Part shown: positions 24,922 to 32,969 of the stretch, piece after piece | Position numbering within the stretch: the first letter of the stretch is position 1 | Layout: every line of letters begins with the position of its first letter | NCBI RefSeq assembly: GCF_001758425.2 | Contig: NZ_MDSS02000011.1 | Location: 24,724-88,723 of the forward strand | Length of the DNA stretch: 64,000 bases | Origin: Nesterenkonia sp. PF2B19 | GTDB taxonomy: Bacteria > Actinomycetota > Actinomycetes > Actinomycetales > Micrococcaceae | Reading direction: 5' to 3' | The notes under the pieces: model-generated | What the model was told of the DNA's origin: nothing | Seen by the model: the letters and a program-made list of their open reading frames with translations, nothing else | Databases searched by the model: none | Translations under genes and position numbers: made by a program

Positions 24922-25287
24922 ATGCCCGCACCCAATCTGTTCCTGATCTACGTCCGCGATGCTGAAGACGCCACGGCCTTCTACAGCGACCTGTTCGAGA
25001 TCGAACCGACCTTCACAAGCCCCCGCTATGTGGCTTTCGAGGTTGCCCCCGGCGTCCTGTTCGCGCTGTGGACAGGACGCAGCGAGCACGCGGATCCGAG
25101 CACCCCTCGCACGTGCGAGGTCGGGCTGATGGTGCCGGGACCGGCGTCCGCAGTTGACGAGACCTTCACGAGGTGGGTCTCGAAGGGAGTCCACGTCGTG
25201 GAGGAGCCGCACGACGATGTCTTCGGCCGCACGTTCGTGATCACCGACCCCGACGGCAATCTCATCCGGGTCTCCCCGGTGGACTGA
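24922..25287 (+). CDS. VOC (glyoxalase/bleomycin-resistance) family protein
   Basis: A 121-residue vicinal-oxygen-chelate protein: LFLIYVRDAEDATAFYSDLF, YVAFEVAPGVLFALWTG and FVITDPDGNLIRVSPVD show two beta-alpha-beta-beta-beta modules. It may be an enzyme or a ligand-binding resistance protein. Start at ATG 24922, preceded by GAGGAGCG. Divergent from a WYL regulator, which is a frequent pairing. A strong hairpin follows the stop. Confidence 0.88.
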   Translation: MPAPNLFLIYVRDAEDATAFYSDLFEIEPTFTSPRYVAFEVAPGVLFALWTGRSEHADPSTPRTCEVGLMVPGPASAVDETFTRWVSKGVHVVEEPHDDVFGRTFVITDPDGNLIRVSPVD

Positions 25288-25320
25288 CCTGCACGGGCCC
25301 CGCCCACTATGTTCGATCTC

Positions 25321-25353
25321 GAAGGGCCGACCACACACGATGGTCGGCCCTTC
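25321..25353 (+). terminator. Terminator hairpin after the VOC gene
   Basis: GAAGGGCCGACCA (25321-25333) pairs perfectly with TGGTCGGCCCTTC (25341-25353) around loop CACACGA. Position 33 bp after the VOC stop supports a terminator. Confidence 0.8.
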
Positions 25354-25374
25354 GGTCTGTCTAGGAGCTCAGAC

Positions 25375-26361
25375 ATGTCACACCCTAATGCTGCCCTCAC
25401 CCCGCGCCACCGTCTGAAAGTCGCGCGACTCGTCGTTGATGACGGGTGGCCGAGCAGCGAAGTTGCCGCCCGTTTCCAGGTCGCCTGGCCCACCGTGAAA
25501 CGCTGGGTGGGCCGCTAGCGCGCCGGCGAGTCCATGCATGACCGCTCGTCCCGACCGAAGACCTCGCCGAACAAGACGCCCAAAGCAGTATCGATGCGCT
25601 GCGTCAGCTTGCGGATGCGATTGAGGGAGGGCCCAGTTCAGCTCGCCACACGACTCGGCATCGCGGCGTCGACAGCCCACCGTATCCTCACCGCGGCGCG
25701 GCTGAACCGACTGTCCTATCTCGACCGTGCCACAGGGGAACCCATCCGCACTTACGAGCACCCTTACCCCGGCTCACTGGTCCACGTGGACGTGAAGAAA
25801 ATAGGGAACATACCTGACGGCGGCGGATGGCTCTATGTCGGCCGCCAGCAAGGCGAGAAGAACCGCTCGGCCACACCCGACAAGCTGAAGAGCAAGTGGG
25901 GCAACCCGAAGCTCGGATACGCCTTCATTCACACGATCATCGACGACCACTCACGCGTCGCGTACACCGAGGTGCACGATGACGAGACCGCCGTCACCGC
26001 CGTAGGGATGCTGCACCGAGCTGTGGCGTGGTTCGCCGAACGCGGCGTCACGATCGAACGAATTCTGTCGGACAACGGTGGCGCGTACCGGTCCTTCCTC
26101 TGGCGCGACACGTGCGATGCCCTGGACATCACCCCGAAGCGCACGCGCCCTTACCGACCGCAGACGAACGGAAAAGTCGAGAGATTCCATCGGACGATGG
26201 CCGACCGCTGGGCCTACGCCCGCTGCTACCAGTCAGAACAAGAGCGCCGGGACACACTCACGACGTGGCTGCACCACTACAACCATCATCGACCCCACAC
26301 TGCCTGCGCCAATCAGCCGCCCTTCACGCGATTAATCAACGTGCCCGGTCAGTACATCTAG
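25375..26361 (+). pseudogene. IS481-family transposase with in-frame amber stop
   Basis: Begins MSHPNAALTPRHRLKVARLV and contains an HTH (WPSSEVAARFQVAWPTVKRW). After VGR a TAG (25516-25518) interrupts the frame. It then continues RAGESMHDRSSRPKTSPNKT and the DDE core (SLVHVDVKKIGNIPDGGGW, RILSDNGGAYRSFLW, NGKVERFHRTMADRWA), ending LINVPGQYI. Related IS481 proteins have Tyr at the stop (RYR). Only one base is wrong, in the context CGCTAGCGC. It lies immediately upstream of the PheS-like ligase gene, same direction. Confidence 0.88.
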
Positions 26362-26423
26362 CTGTTGCTGGCCAGGAGGTTGTTGACGTTGCTCGCGGGT
26401 GGCTGGGCGCGCAGCTACACTGG

Positions 26424-26577
26424 TGTCATGCGGATGCAGCAGCGATTTCAAGACCCCCGGCCGGGATATGGCCGCGGGGTCTTCGACGCGCAGTCGTAGC
26501 GCAGTAGGTCTCCGCAGGTACGGCCGGGGGAAGTTTCTCGTCCTTCACCTACCTGCCATCTTCTTGGAGACCTTCTC
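26424..26577 (+). promoter_or_regulatory. Structured leader of the PheS-like ligase gene that can hide its RBS
   Basis: Two hairpins and one long pairing lie in about 150 bases. Hairpin 1: AAGACCCC (26450-26457) with GGGGTCTT (26476-26483), inner CGGCC with GGCCG. Hairpin 2: GCGC-AGTCGTA-GCGC near 26488-26502. Then GGTCTCC-GCAGGTA (26507-26520) pairs with TACCTGC (26550-26556) and GGAGACC (26566-26572). GGAGACC is the Shine-Dalgarno site, 5 bases before the ATG. A TACACT -10-like box at 26416-26421 may start the transcript. No T-box core sequence is present. Riboswitch-like control is inference. Confidence 0.55.
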
Positions 26578-27696
26578 ATGTCGCACGCCGACTATCTGAC
26601 TTCCGACCAGCTCTATCGTGCTCTCAACGTGCGCGACCTCACCGATCCCGACCAGGGACGTCACGCCATCCAGGCTCTCCTGCAATCGGTCATCGACCGC
26701 CTGCAGCCCGAGTGGGACAGCTCCCTCCGGTATGTGCGCAGCTCGCCGGTCGTTCCTGTTCGGGACAACTACGACCGCCTCGGCTACGCCGTGGGTGATG
26801 TCACTCGGGCTCGCCGGTACACCCGTTACATCAGCCCCGCCGTGATGCTCCGCAGTCACATGAGCGCCGAACTCCCGCGCGCCCTTGAGGACTATGCGGG
26901 GATGTCCGAGGTGGATGAGTTACTCGTGGCACCCGGCCTCGTCTACCGTCGCGACGCCGTCGATCGCACCCACGTGGGGGAACCACACCAGGTCGACCTG
27001 TGGCGCATCCGTAGCACTCCGGATATCGATGATGAGGACATGCTCACGATGATCGGCCAATTGGTCGAGGCAGTCCTCCCGGATGCGCAGTGGAGAACAA
27101 CAGACGTGGCGCACCCATACACCGTCGATGGCCGGCAGATCGACGTGCTCCACGAAGACGAATGGCTTGAACTCGCTGAGTGCGGCCGCATCCATCCCGA
27201 TGTGCTGCGCGGATCGGGCCTCGACCCCGAGCGATGGTCCGGCCTGGCTCTCGGTATGGGCCTTGAACGTGCGCTCATGCTGCGCAAGGGCATCCCTGAC
27301 ATCCGCTATCTCCGGGCAGAAGACCCTCGCATAGCAACCCAGATTCTCACCCTGGATCCATGGCAGCACGTTTCACTTCTGCCTGCGGCACGGCGCGACC
27401 TCTCAGTCGTCGTTGATGCACAAGAGGACGAGGAGACGCTTGGTGACCGCATCCGCGTCGCCCTCGGAGACAACGCCGACGTCATCGAGTCTCTCGAGAT
27501 TCTCAGCCGTACACCCCACGAGGGACTACCCGAGGCCGCGCGCTCTAGGCTCGGCACCCTGGAAGGACAAGTCAATCTCCTGATCCGGATCATGCTGCGC
27601 CCCATCGACCGCACCCTGACCTCGGAAGAGGCCAACGTGATCCGCAACGTGATCTACGAGGCCGTGCATGAAGGCCCGGTGATGGAGCTGATCTGA
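26578..27696 (+). CDS. srmL: Stand-alone PheS-like ligase with FDX-ACB-like C-terminus
   Basis: A 372-residue class II synthetase homologue. Motif 1 region: SPAVMLRSHMSAELPRALE (86-104). Motif 2: YRRDAVDRTHVGEPHQVDLW (123-142), almost that of PheS. Motif 3: GLALGMGLERALMLRKGIPD (222-241). Residues 262-365 (HVSLLPAARRDLSVVVDAQE) look like the FDX-ACB anticodon-binding domain of PheT. The single-chain layout resembles mitochondrial PheRS, but the PheS N-terminal coiled coil and the PheT core are missing. It fits a group I recall as PheS-related mystery ligase SrmL. Substrate unknown. Flanked by dead IS481 copies on both sides, 17 bp from the second. Confidence 0.85.
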   Translation: MSHADYLTSDQLYRALNVRDLTDPDQGRHAIQALLQSVIDRLQPEWDSSLRYVRSSPVVPVRDNYDRLGYAVGDVTRARRYTRYISPAVMLRSHMSAELPRALEDYAGMSEVDELLVAPGLVYRRDAVDRTHVGEPHQVDLWRIRSTPDIDDEDMLTMIGQLVEAVLPDAQWRTTDVAHPYTVDGRQIDVLHEDEWLELAECGRIHPDVLRGSGLDPERWSGLALGMGLERALMLRKGIPDIRYLRAEDPRIATQILTLDPWQHVSLLPAARRDLSVVVDAQEDEETLGDRIRVALGDNADVIESLEILSRTPHEGLPEAARSRLGTLEGQVNLLIRIMLRPIDRTLTSEEANVIRNVIYEAVHEGPVMELI

Positions 27697-27713
27697 GATC
27701 GCTGAGAGCAGTC

Positions 27714-28723
27714 ATGACCTCGCCTACGCATGCCAACGCTCCCCTCTCACCCGAAGGCCGACGCCGCCTGATCGAACGCTGCCGCACCCGCCCCATCTCC
27801 CACGTGGCCGCCGAGATGGGGATCTCCCGCGCGACCGCCTCGAAATGGGTCAACAGGTACAAGCGATTCGGGAAGACCGGCCTACTGGACCGCTCATCCT
27901 CTCCGGCCCGACAGCCATCTGCAACGCCTGGCTGCCTCGTGCAGCAGATCGAGTCGATGCGGCGCGAACACAAATGGTCGGCGTCCCGTATTGCGTTCGA
28001 GCTCGAGCAGGCAGGAACACCGGTGAGCCGCCGCACCATCACCCGGCTCCTCGCACAGCTGGGCCTGAATCGACGGAACTTTATCGACCCGAACGGCGAG
28101 ACGAACCGGGAGCCGCAAAGCATCAACGCCAAACGTCCCGGCCACATGGTGCATCTAGACGTGAAGAAGGTCGGGCGCATCCCCGACGGCGGCGGGTGGC
28201 GTGCGCACGGCAAAGGCAGCGAGAAAGCCAAAGCTGTCGCCCGCACGAAGACCCGCGGTGCCAGGACCGGGTACATCTACCTGCATTCGGCCATCGACGG
28301 ACACACCCGACTCGCTTACGCAGAAGCGCTACCGGACGAGAGGGCCGCCACTGCCGTCGCGTTCCTCGGGCAGGCCAGAGCCTGGTTCGCTAAGCACGGC
28401 ATCACCCGGATCGAGCGCGTCGTGACTGACAACGGTTCCTGCTACCGATCTGCTGCCTTCCGCGAAGCGTCGGGACCAGCCGACACCAGCGCATCACGCC
28501 ATACACGCCTCGACACAACGGCAAAGTCGAGCGCTACAACCGGATCCTCGCTGAAGAGTTGCTCTACGCGCGCATCTGGCGCTCGGAAGCAGAACGCGCT
28601 GCCGCGCTGGAAACGTGGAACCGGCACTACAACTATCACCGTCCCCACGGCGCTCACGACGGGCAACCGCCTGCCTCTGCAACATCGGCACACGTCGACA
28701 ACGTCATGGCCTCATACATCTAG
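27714..28723 (+). pseudogene. IS481-family transposase, frameshifted
   Basis: HTH region ISHVAAEMGISRATASKWVN and KWSASRIAFELEQAGTPVSR, then the DDE core: MVHLDVKKVGRIPDGGGW, RVVTDNGSCYRSAAF. After FREA (28464-28469) the frame slips. The next frame continues VGTSRHQRITPYTPRHNGKV with the catalytic Glu in ERYNRILAEE, ending VMASYI at TAG 28721. One missing base explains the break. It is a different IS481 member from the one at 25.4-26.4 kb. Its right flank interrupts an MFS transporter gene. Confidence 0.87.
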
Positions 28724-28775
28724 CCAACGAGCCTATCGCGGTGCGGGTTCCCGCAGATAGGTCAGATAAGGCCCA

Positions 28776-29084
28776 TTATCGGGGGCTTCGATGCGCAGGG
28801 GCTGAAGTGAGCACGGCCGCGACGGCGGCGCGGATGAGGTCGGCACCGATGAGCACCGGCTTGCGCGGCAACCGGGCAAGCAGTGCGGTGGTAATCGGGG
28901 CAACGGCGACGTAGGCGATCATCTTGATCGACATGGCCACTCCCATGATGACGCCAGCGTCGCCTGCGGCGATGTCGAAGGCGAGCAGGCCGAGGGCGAC
29001 GGTGAGCAGACCCGTGCCCAGCAGTGCGATGATCTGCGCACTGAACAGTTTCGCGTAGGTCGGGTTGCGCAGTACGGAGATCAT
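28776..29084 (-). pseudogene. N-terminal fragment of an MFS transporter, truncated next to the IS481
   Basis: Begins MISVLRNPTYAKLFSAQIIA, continues LLGTGLLTVALGLLAFDIAA and TTALLARLPRKPVLIGADLI, then loses similarity after about 90 residues. It closely matches the start of the MFS transporters at 44438-45662 and 31530-32840, which are over 400 residues long. About three membrane helices remain, so it cannot transport. It ends the minus-strand operon that starts at the TetR gene. Confidence 0.85.
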
Positions 29085-29123
29085 GCGCGCACGCTCTGGT
29101 CTGTCGGGAGGATCAGGGCGGGG

Positions 29124-30812
29124 TCACGAACGGAGAGCCTGATGAAGAGCACTATCGGCCGCCTCGTCGTGAGTTGTGGAGCAGTGTTGGAGCTCCTCAA
29201 TGAGTACGCGGGTGTTCTCGGAGTAGTCCACCGGGACATGGATGAGCTGCACTCCGCCCTGAGTAAATGCGTCTTCCAGGGCGGGGCCAAGCTGCGCAGC
29301 TTCGGTGACGTGGGTGCCGGTGGCGGCGTAGGCCCTTGCGTAGGCGACGAAGTCGGGGTTGCCGAAGGTCATGCCATAGTCGGGGAACCCGTCGACAGTT
29401 TGTTTCCATCGGATCATGCCGTAGGCGTGGTCATCGAGGATCACGACCACGAGGTTGAGGCCGAGGCGGACGGCGGTTTCGAGTTCTTGGCTGTTCATCA
29501 TGAACCCGCCATCGCCGCAGACGGCCATGACCCGACGACTCGGGTGCAGGAGTGCGGCGGTGATCGCCGAGGGCAGCCCGGCTCCCATGGTGGCCAGGGC
29601 GTTGTCGAGCAGGAGCGTGTTCGCGGTGGTGGTGCGGTAGTTGCGGGCGAACCAGATTTTGTACATGCCGTTATCGAGGGCGACGATGCCGTCATCGGGC
29701 ATGACCTGGCGGACCTGGTGCACGATGCGTTGCGGGGTGAGCCGGTCCTCGGTGGCCCGGTCGGCGACCTTCGCGAGGATGCGCTCACGCAGCGGCAGCA
29801 GCGCTCCGGCGTGCGGTATGTGTCCGGCGAGTTGTTCGGTGAGGGCGTGCAGGGTGTGGTGGAGATCGCCTGTGACTTCGATGTGCGGGGTGTAGACCTC
29901 TTCGACGGTGGCTGGCTGGTAGTCGAGATGAACGACCCGTGGCCCGTCGGCTCGCATGGTGAACGGGGGCTTTTCGACGGTGTCGTGGCCGATGGTGATG
30001 ATCACGTCGGCCTGGTCGATGGCCTCGTGCAGGTAGTCGCCTTCGGTCAGGGCGGCGGTGCCCAGGTAGAGGTCGGTGCATCCGGAGACGGTGCCCTTGC
30101 CCATCTGGGTGGTGAAGAACGGAATCCGTGAGCGAGAGACGAAATCGGTCAGCGCCTGGGTGCATCGTGGTCGTGCTGCGGCAGCGCCGAGCATGATCAA
30201 CGGACGCTTGGCTCCCGAGATCACCTCGACGGCCGTGTTGATCGCCTCGGTGCTGGCTGTGGGCAGGACGGGGTGAGCGGGTTTGATGAGGTCCAGGCGG
30301 GGTGTGGCGGTGGCGGCGATGTCTTCGGGAAGTTCCAGGTGCACCGGGCCGGGCCGTTCAGCCTGTGCGACGCGGAAGGCTTCGCGGACCAGGGTGGGGA
30401 TCGTGCCGGGCGAGACGATCTGCTGGGTCATCTTGGTCAACGGTTTCATCGCCGCGATCGTGTCCACGATCTGGAAGCGTGCCTGCGCGGCGGTGAGGAT
30501 GCCTTTCTGGCCAGTGATCATGACCATCGGCATCGCCCCGAGCAGCGCATAGGCCGCTCCGGTGGATAGGTTCAGGGCACCGGGGCCGAGCGTGGTCAGG
30601 CACACCCCTGGCCGGCCGGTGAGTCGCCCGTGGGTGGCCGCCATGAAGGCGGCTGCCTGCTCGTGACGGGTCAGAATCAGTTTGATGTTGGAGCGGCGGA
30701 TCGCGTCGAGCAGATCGAGGTTCTCTTCGCCGGGGAGTCCGAAGATGCGATCGACGCCTTCGTTCTCCAGTCCTGCGACCAGCAGATCGGCTGCGGTGAA
30801 AGTGGTGGTCAT
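29124..30812 (-). CDS. Acetolactate synthase-like ThDP enzyme (catabolic AlsS type)
   Basis: A 562-residue thiamine-diphosphate enzyme that should join two pyruvates to acetolactate and CO2. The N-domain has RIFGLPGEENLDLLDAIR and LTRHEQAAAFMAATHGRL with the catalytic Glu. The central domain has GAKRPLIMLGAAAARPRC. The C-domain has the ThDP motif CGDGGFMMNSQELETAVRLG. No small regulatory subunit (IlvN) is nearby, and it sits in an operon with transporters and CueP, so a role other than valine synthesis is likely. Acid or metal stress relief through acetoin is one possibility, but this is inference. Confidence 0.88.
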   Translation of the reverse strand: MTTTFTAADLLVAGLENEGVDRIFGLPGEENLDLLDAIRRSNIKLILTRHEQAAAFMAATHGRLTGRPGVCLTTLGPGALNLSTGAAYALLGAMPMVMITGQKGILTAAQARFQIVDTIAAMKPLTKMTQQIVSPGTIPTLVREAFRVAQAERPGPVHLELPEDIAATATPRLDLIKPAHPVLPTASTEAINTAVEVISGAKRPLIMLGAAAARPRCTQALTDFVSRSRIPFFTTQMGKGTVSGCTDLYLGTAALTEGDYLHEAIDQADVIITIGHDTVEKPPFTMRADGPRVVHLDYQPATVEEVYTPHIEVTGDLHHTLHALTEQLAGHIPHAGALLPLRERILAKVADRATEDRLTPQRIVHQVRQVMPDDGIVALDNGMYKIWFARNYRTTTANTLLLDNALATMGAGLPSAITAALLHPSRRVMAVCGDGGFMMNSQELETAVRLGLNLVVVILDDHAYGMIRWKQTVDGFPDYGMTFGNPDFVAYARAYAATGTHVTEAAQLGPALEDAFTQGGVQLIHVPVDYSENTRVLIEELQHCSTTHDEAADSALHQALRS

Positions 30813-30846
30813 GATGGCGGTGGCCCTCCTTGTCTGCTCGAATCGG

Positions 30847-31455
30847 TCAGGTCAGCTGCAGGGTGGTGAGGCAGGTCGGGGCGTCCTCGGCGGTGGAGAT
30901 CGGCACCGTGGCGGAGCGCTCACCCTGGGTGACGGTGAGGGTGGCTTTGATGTCACGGGGCAGCCAGAGCCCGGCGAAGCCGTTGTCGTAGGTGCGCACG
31001 GTCTCATCGACGAGCATCGCATCAGTCTCGTCGGTGACGGTGATGTCGATCTCCTCGTTGGCCAGTTCTCCCAGGCAGGTGGTGAGGCTGTGGAAGTGGC
31101 AGTCGTGGGTGTGCTCGATGAACGGGGCGAAGGAGAGGTAGAACTCGTCCTCTGGCAGCGGGACGGTGGTCTCGTTGCCACTGGTGTCGTAGAGCACGAG
31201 CGTCTCAGGTTCGACCGAGGCGATCAGGTGCTCCGGCCGGTCCGCGACCGGCATCGCATCGAAGTACTCGGTGATCTCTCGCCCGTCGAGACCATCGAGG
31301 TTATATTCGGCAAGCCAGGTCTCGCTCGCATCCGGGATGGCCGATTTGGTTTCGGTGTCGCTTTCTTCGGATGCGGTGGAGCAGCCTGACGCGAACAGCG
31401 CCAGTGTCAGGGCGAGGGTGATCGCGGTTGCGGTGTGTGGTCTGGGGTGGGGCAT
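30847..31455 (-). CDS. cueP: CueP-family copper-binding lipoprotein
   Basis: A 202-residue secreted protein. Lipobox LALFASGCS near residue 23 gives a lipid-anchored Cys. The mature part has EFYLSFAPFIEHTHDCHFHS followed by LTTCLGELANEEIDITV, GLWLPRDIKATLTVTQGE and APTCLTTLQL. The CHFH and paired Cys are the copper ligands of CueP. Start at ATG 31455 (MPHPRPH). In Salmonella CueP supplies copper to periplasmic enzymes. Here it lies in a TetR-controlled operon 5 kb from the copper operon. Confidence 0.88.
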   Translation of the reverse strand: MPHPRPHTATAITLALTLALFASGCSTASEESDTETKSAIPDASETWLAEYNLDGLDGREITEYFDAMPVADRPEHLIASVEPETLVLYDTSGNETTVPLPEDEFYLSFAPFIEHTHDCHFHSLTTCLGELANEEIDITVTDETDAMLVDETVRTYDNGFAGLWLPRDIKATLTVTQGERSATVPISTAEDAPTCLTTLQLT

Positions 31456-31529
31456 CGTTCTCCATGGGGTCGAAGTTCCTGGGGCAGTGCCTCCAGTTTG
31501 GTGTGCGGTTACGTGCCACCACGGTGTGG

Positions 31530-32840
31530 TCAGACGGAGCGTGCACAGGAGCATTGGGTTGCAGTGAGGGTGGCTTCTTGGGCGACGGCCTCTTTCTTGA
31601 GGGGGCGGTCAATGCCGCCTGGGGGTGGCGGTGATGCGGGTGCTTGTTGGGTGGTGGCTGGCCAGAGCAGGACGGCGCCTACGGAGCCGGTGACGGCGAG
31701 AGCTGCTAGGAGGGACCATGCCCAGGTGAATCCGGCTGCGGTGCCAACCCAACCGCCGATCGGGTAGGTCAGTAGCCAGGCCATGTGGGAGAGAGAGAAC
31801 TGGGCGGCGAATGCCGCGGGTAGTTCGGAGGGACGTACCGCGGAGCGGATGACGCGACCGGTGGGGGTGACGATCAATGCCATGCCGGCGCCGATGATGA
31901 CCCAGATTGCGATCGTGGCCGCCCACGAGACAACAGCGGCCCCGGTCATGGCCACGGCCGCCAGCACGCCGATCAGGAGCACGATCGCGCCGATCATCAT
32001 CACTTTCCGGTCGGCGACGCGGTCCAGGATCCAGGGCAGCGCGAGTGCGACCAGGAGGGTCCCGCCTCCGGAGGCGGCCAGTGCCCACGCCACATCGGAC
32101 TGGGTGCCAGCCAGGGTGTCGCGAACGTGGTTGACGGTGTTGACCACGACGATGGAGCCGGCCGAGGCGACGACCAGGTTCAGGGCCATCACGCCGCGCA
32201 GGGATGTGGTCGAGGTGAAGGTACGGATCCCGGAGGAGACGCGCGCCCATGGCCCGGCGTGGTCGCTGGGTCGCGCGTTGGGGATGCGGGTGGCCAGGAC
32301 GAGCATCGCGGAGATCACGAATCCGACGGAGGTGGCGATGAACAGCCAGTTGAAGGTCATGAAGGTCAGGGCGATGGCGGCCAGGACGGGGCTGAGTAGG
32401 GTCTCCATGGTGTAGGCGACCTGGGATGCCGACAACGCTCGGGTGTAGTCGCTCTCTTTGGTGACAATGTCGGGGATGGTGGCTTGGAAGGTGGGCGTGA
32501 ACGCGGCCGATGAGGCCTGCAGGATGCCGATGAGCAGGTAGATGTGCCACACCTCGGTGACGAACGGCAAAGCGAGGACCACCAGCGCGCGGGCGACATC
32601 GAGCAGGACCAGGAACAGACGTCGGGGCAGGCGGTCGGCGTAGGCAGCCGCCAGGGGTGCAATGAGTACGTACATGACCATCTTGATGGTCAGGGCCGTG
32701 CCCAGAACGGCACCAGCGTTCTGGCCGGCAAGATCGTAGGCGAGCAGGCCGAGGGCGACGGTGACCAGGCCGGTGCCGAACAGCGCGATGACTTGGGCGC
32801 TGAACAGGCGACGGTAGTCGCGGATGGCGAAGAGGCCCAT
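31530..32840 (-). CDS. MFS transporter, 12 helices
   Basis: A 436-residue major-facilitator protein: YRRLFSAQVIALFGTGLVTV, APLAAAYADRLPRRLFLVLL (the A-like motif between helices 2 and 3) and FAAQFSLSHMAWLLTYPIGG. It belongs to the same subfamily as the truncated copy at 28776-29084 and the frameshifted copy at 44438-45662; all share LFSAQ.IALxGTGLxTVALG. The C-terminal tail ends in TATQCSCARSV, a Cys pair that might bind metal. Substrate unknown, possibly a metal or metal complex given CueP next to it. Confidence 0.88.
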   Translation of the reverse strand: MGLFAIRDYRRLFSAQVIALFGTGLVTVALGLLAYDLAGQNAGAVLGTALTIKMVMYVLIAPLAAAYADRLPRRLFLVLLDVARALVVLALPFVTEVWHIYLLIGILQASSAAFTPTFQATIPDIVTKESDYTRALSASQVAYTMETLLSPVLAAIALTFMTFNWLFIATSVGFVISAMLVLATRIPNARPSDHAGPWARVSSGIRTFTSTTSLRGVMALNLVVASAGSIVVVNTVNHVRDTLAGTQSDVAWALAASGGGTLLVALALPWILDRVADRKVMMIGAIVLLIGVLAAVAMTGAAVVSWAATIAIWVIIGAGMALIVTPTGRVIRSAVRPSELPAAFAAQFSLSHMAWLLTYPIGGWVGTAAGFTWAWSLLAALAVTGSVGAVLLWPATTQQAPASPPPPGGIDRPLKKEAVAQEATLTATQCSCARSV

Positions 32841-32969
32841 CTGGTATGCGTTTCCTTCTATCGTGGTGTGGGAGCTCTGGCGTGCCGAACCGGGCCGTGT
32901 CCTGGAGCTGGGCGGGTTTTGTCTACCGCGTTCGTCTGTCTCGGTCCTGCCTGGTCCTGTTGCGGGGGT

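Noticed and set aside
26424..26577. T-box leader for the PheS-like gene
   Set aside because: No T-box core, no antiterminator, and the main pairing masks the ribosome site instead.
29124..30812. Biosynthetic acetolactate synthase IlvB
   Set aside because: No IlvN or ilv genes nearby, and the sequence pattern is closer to the catabolic AlsS type.
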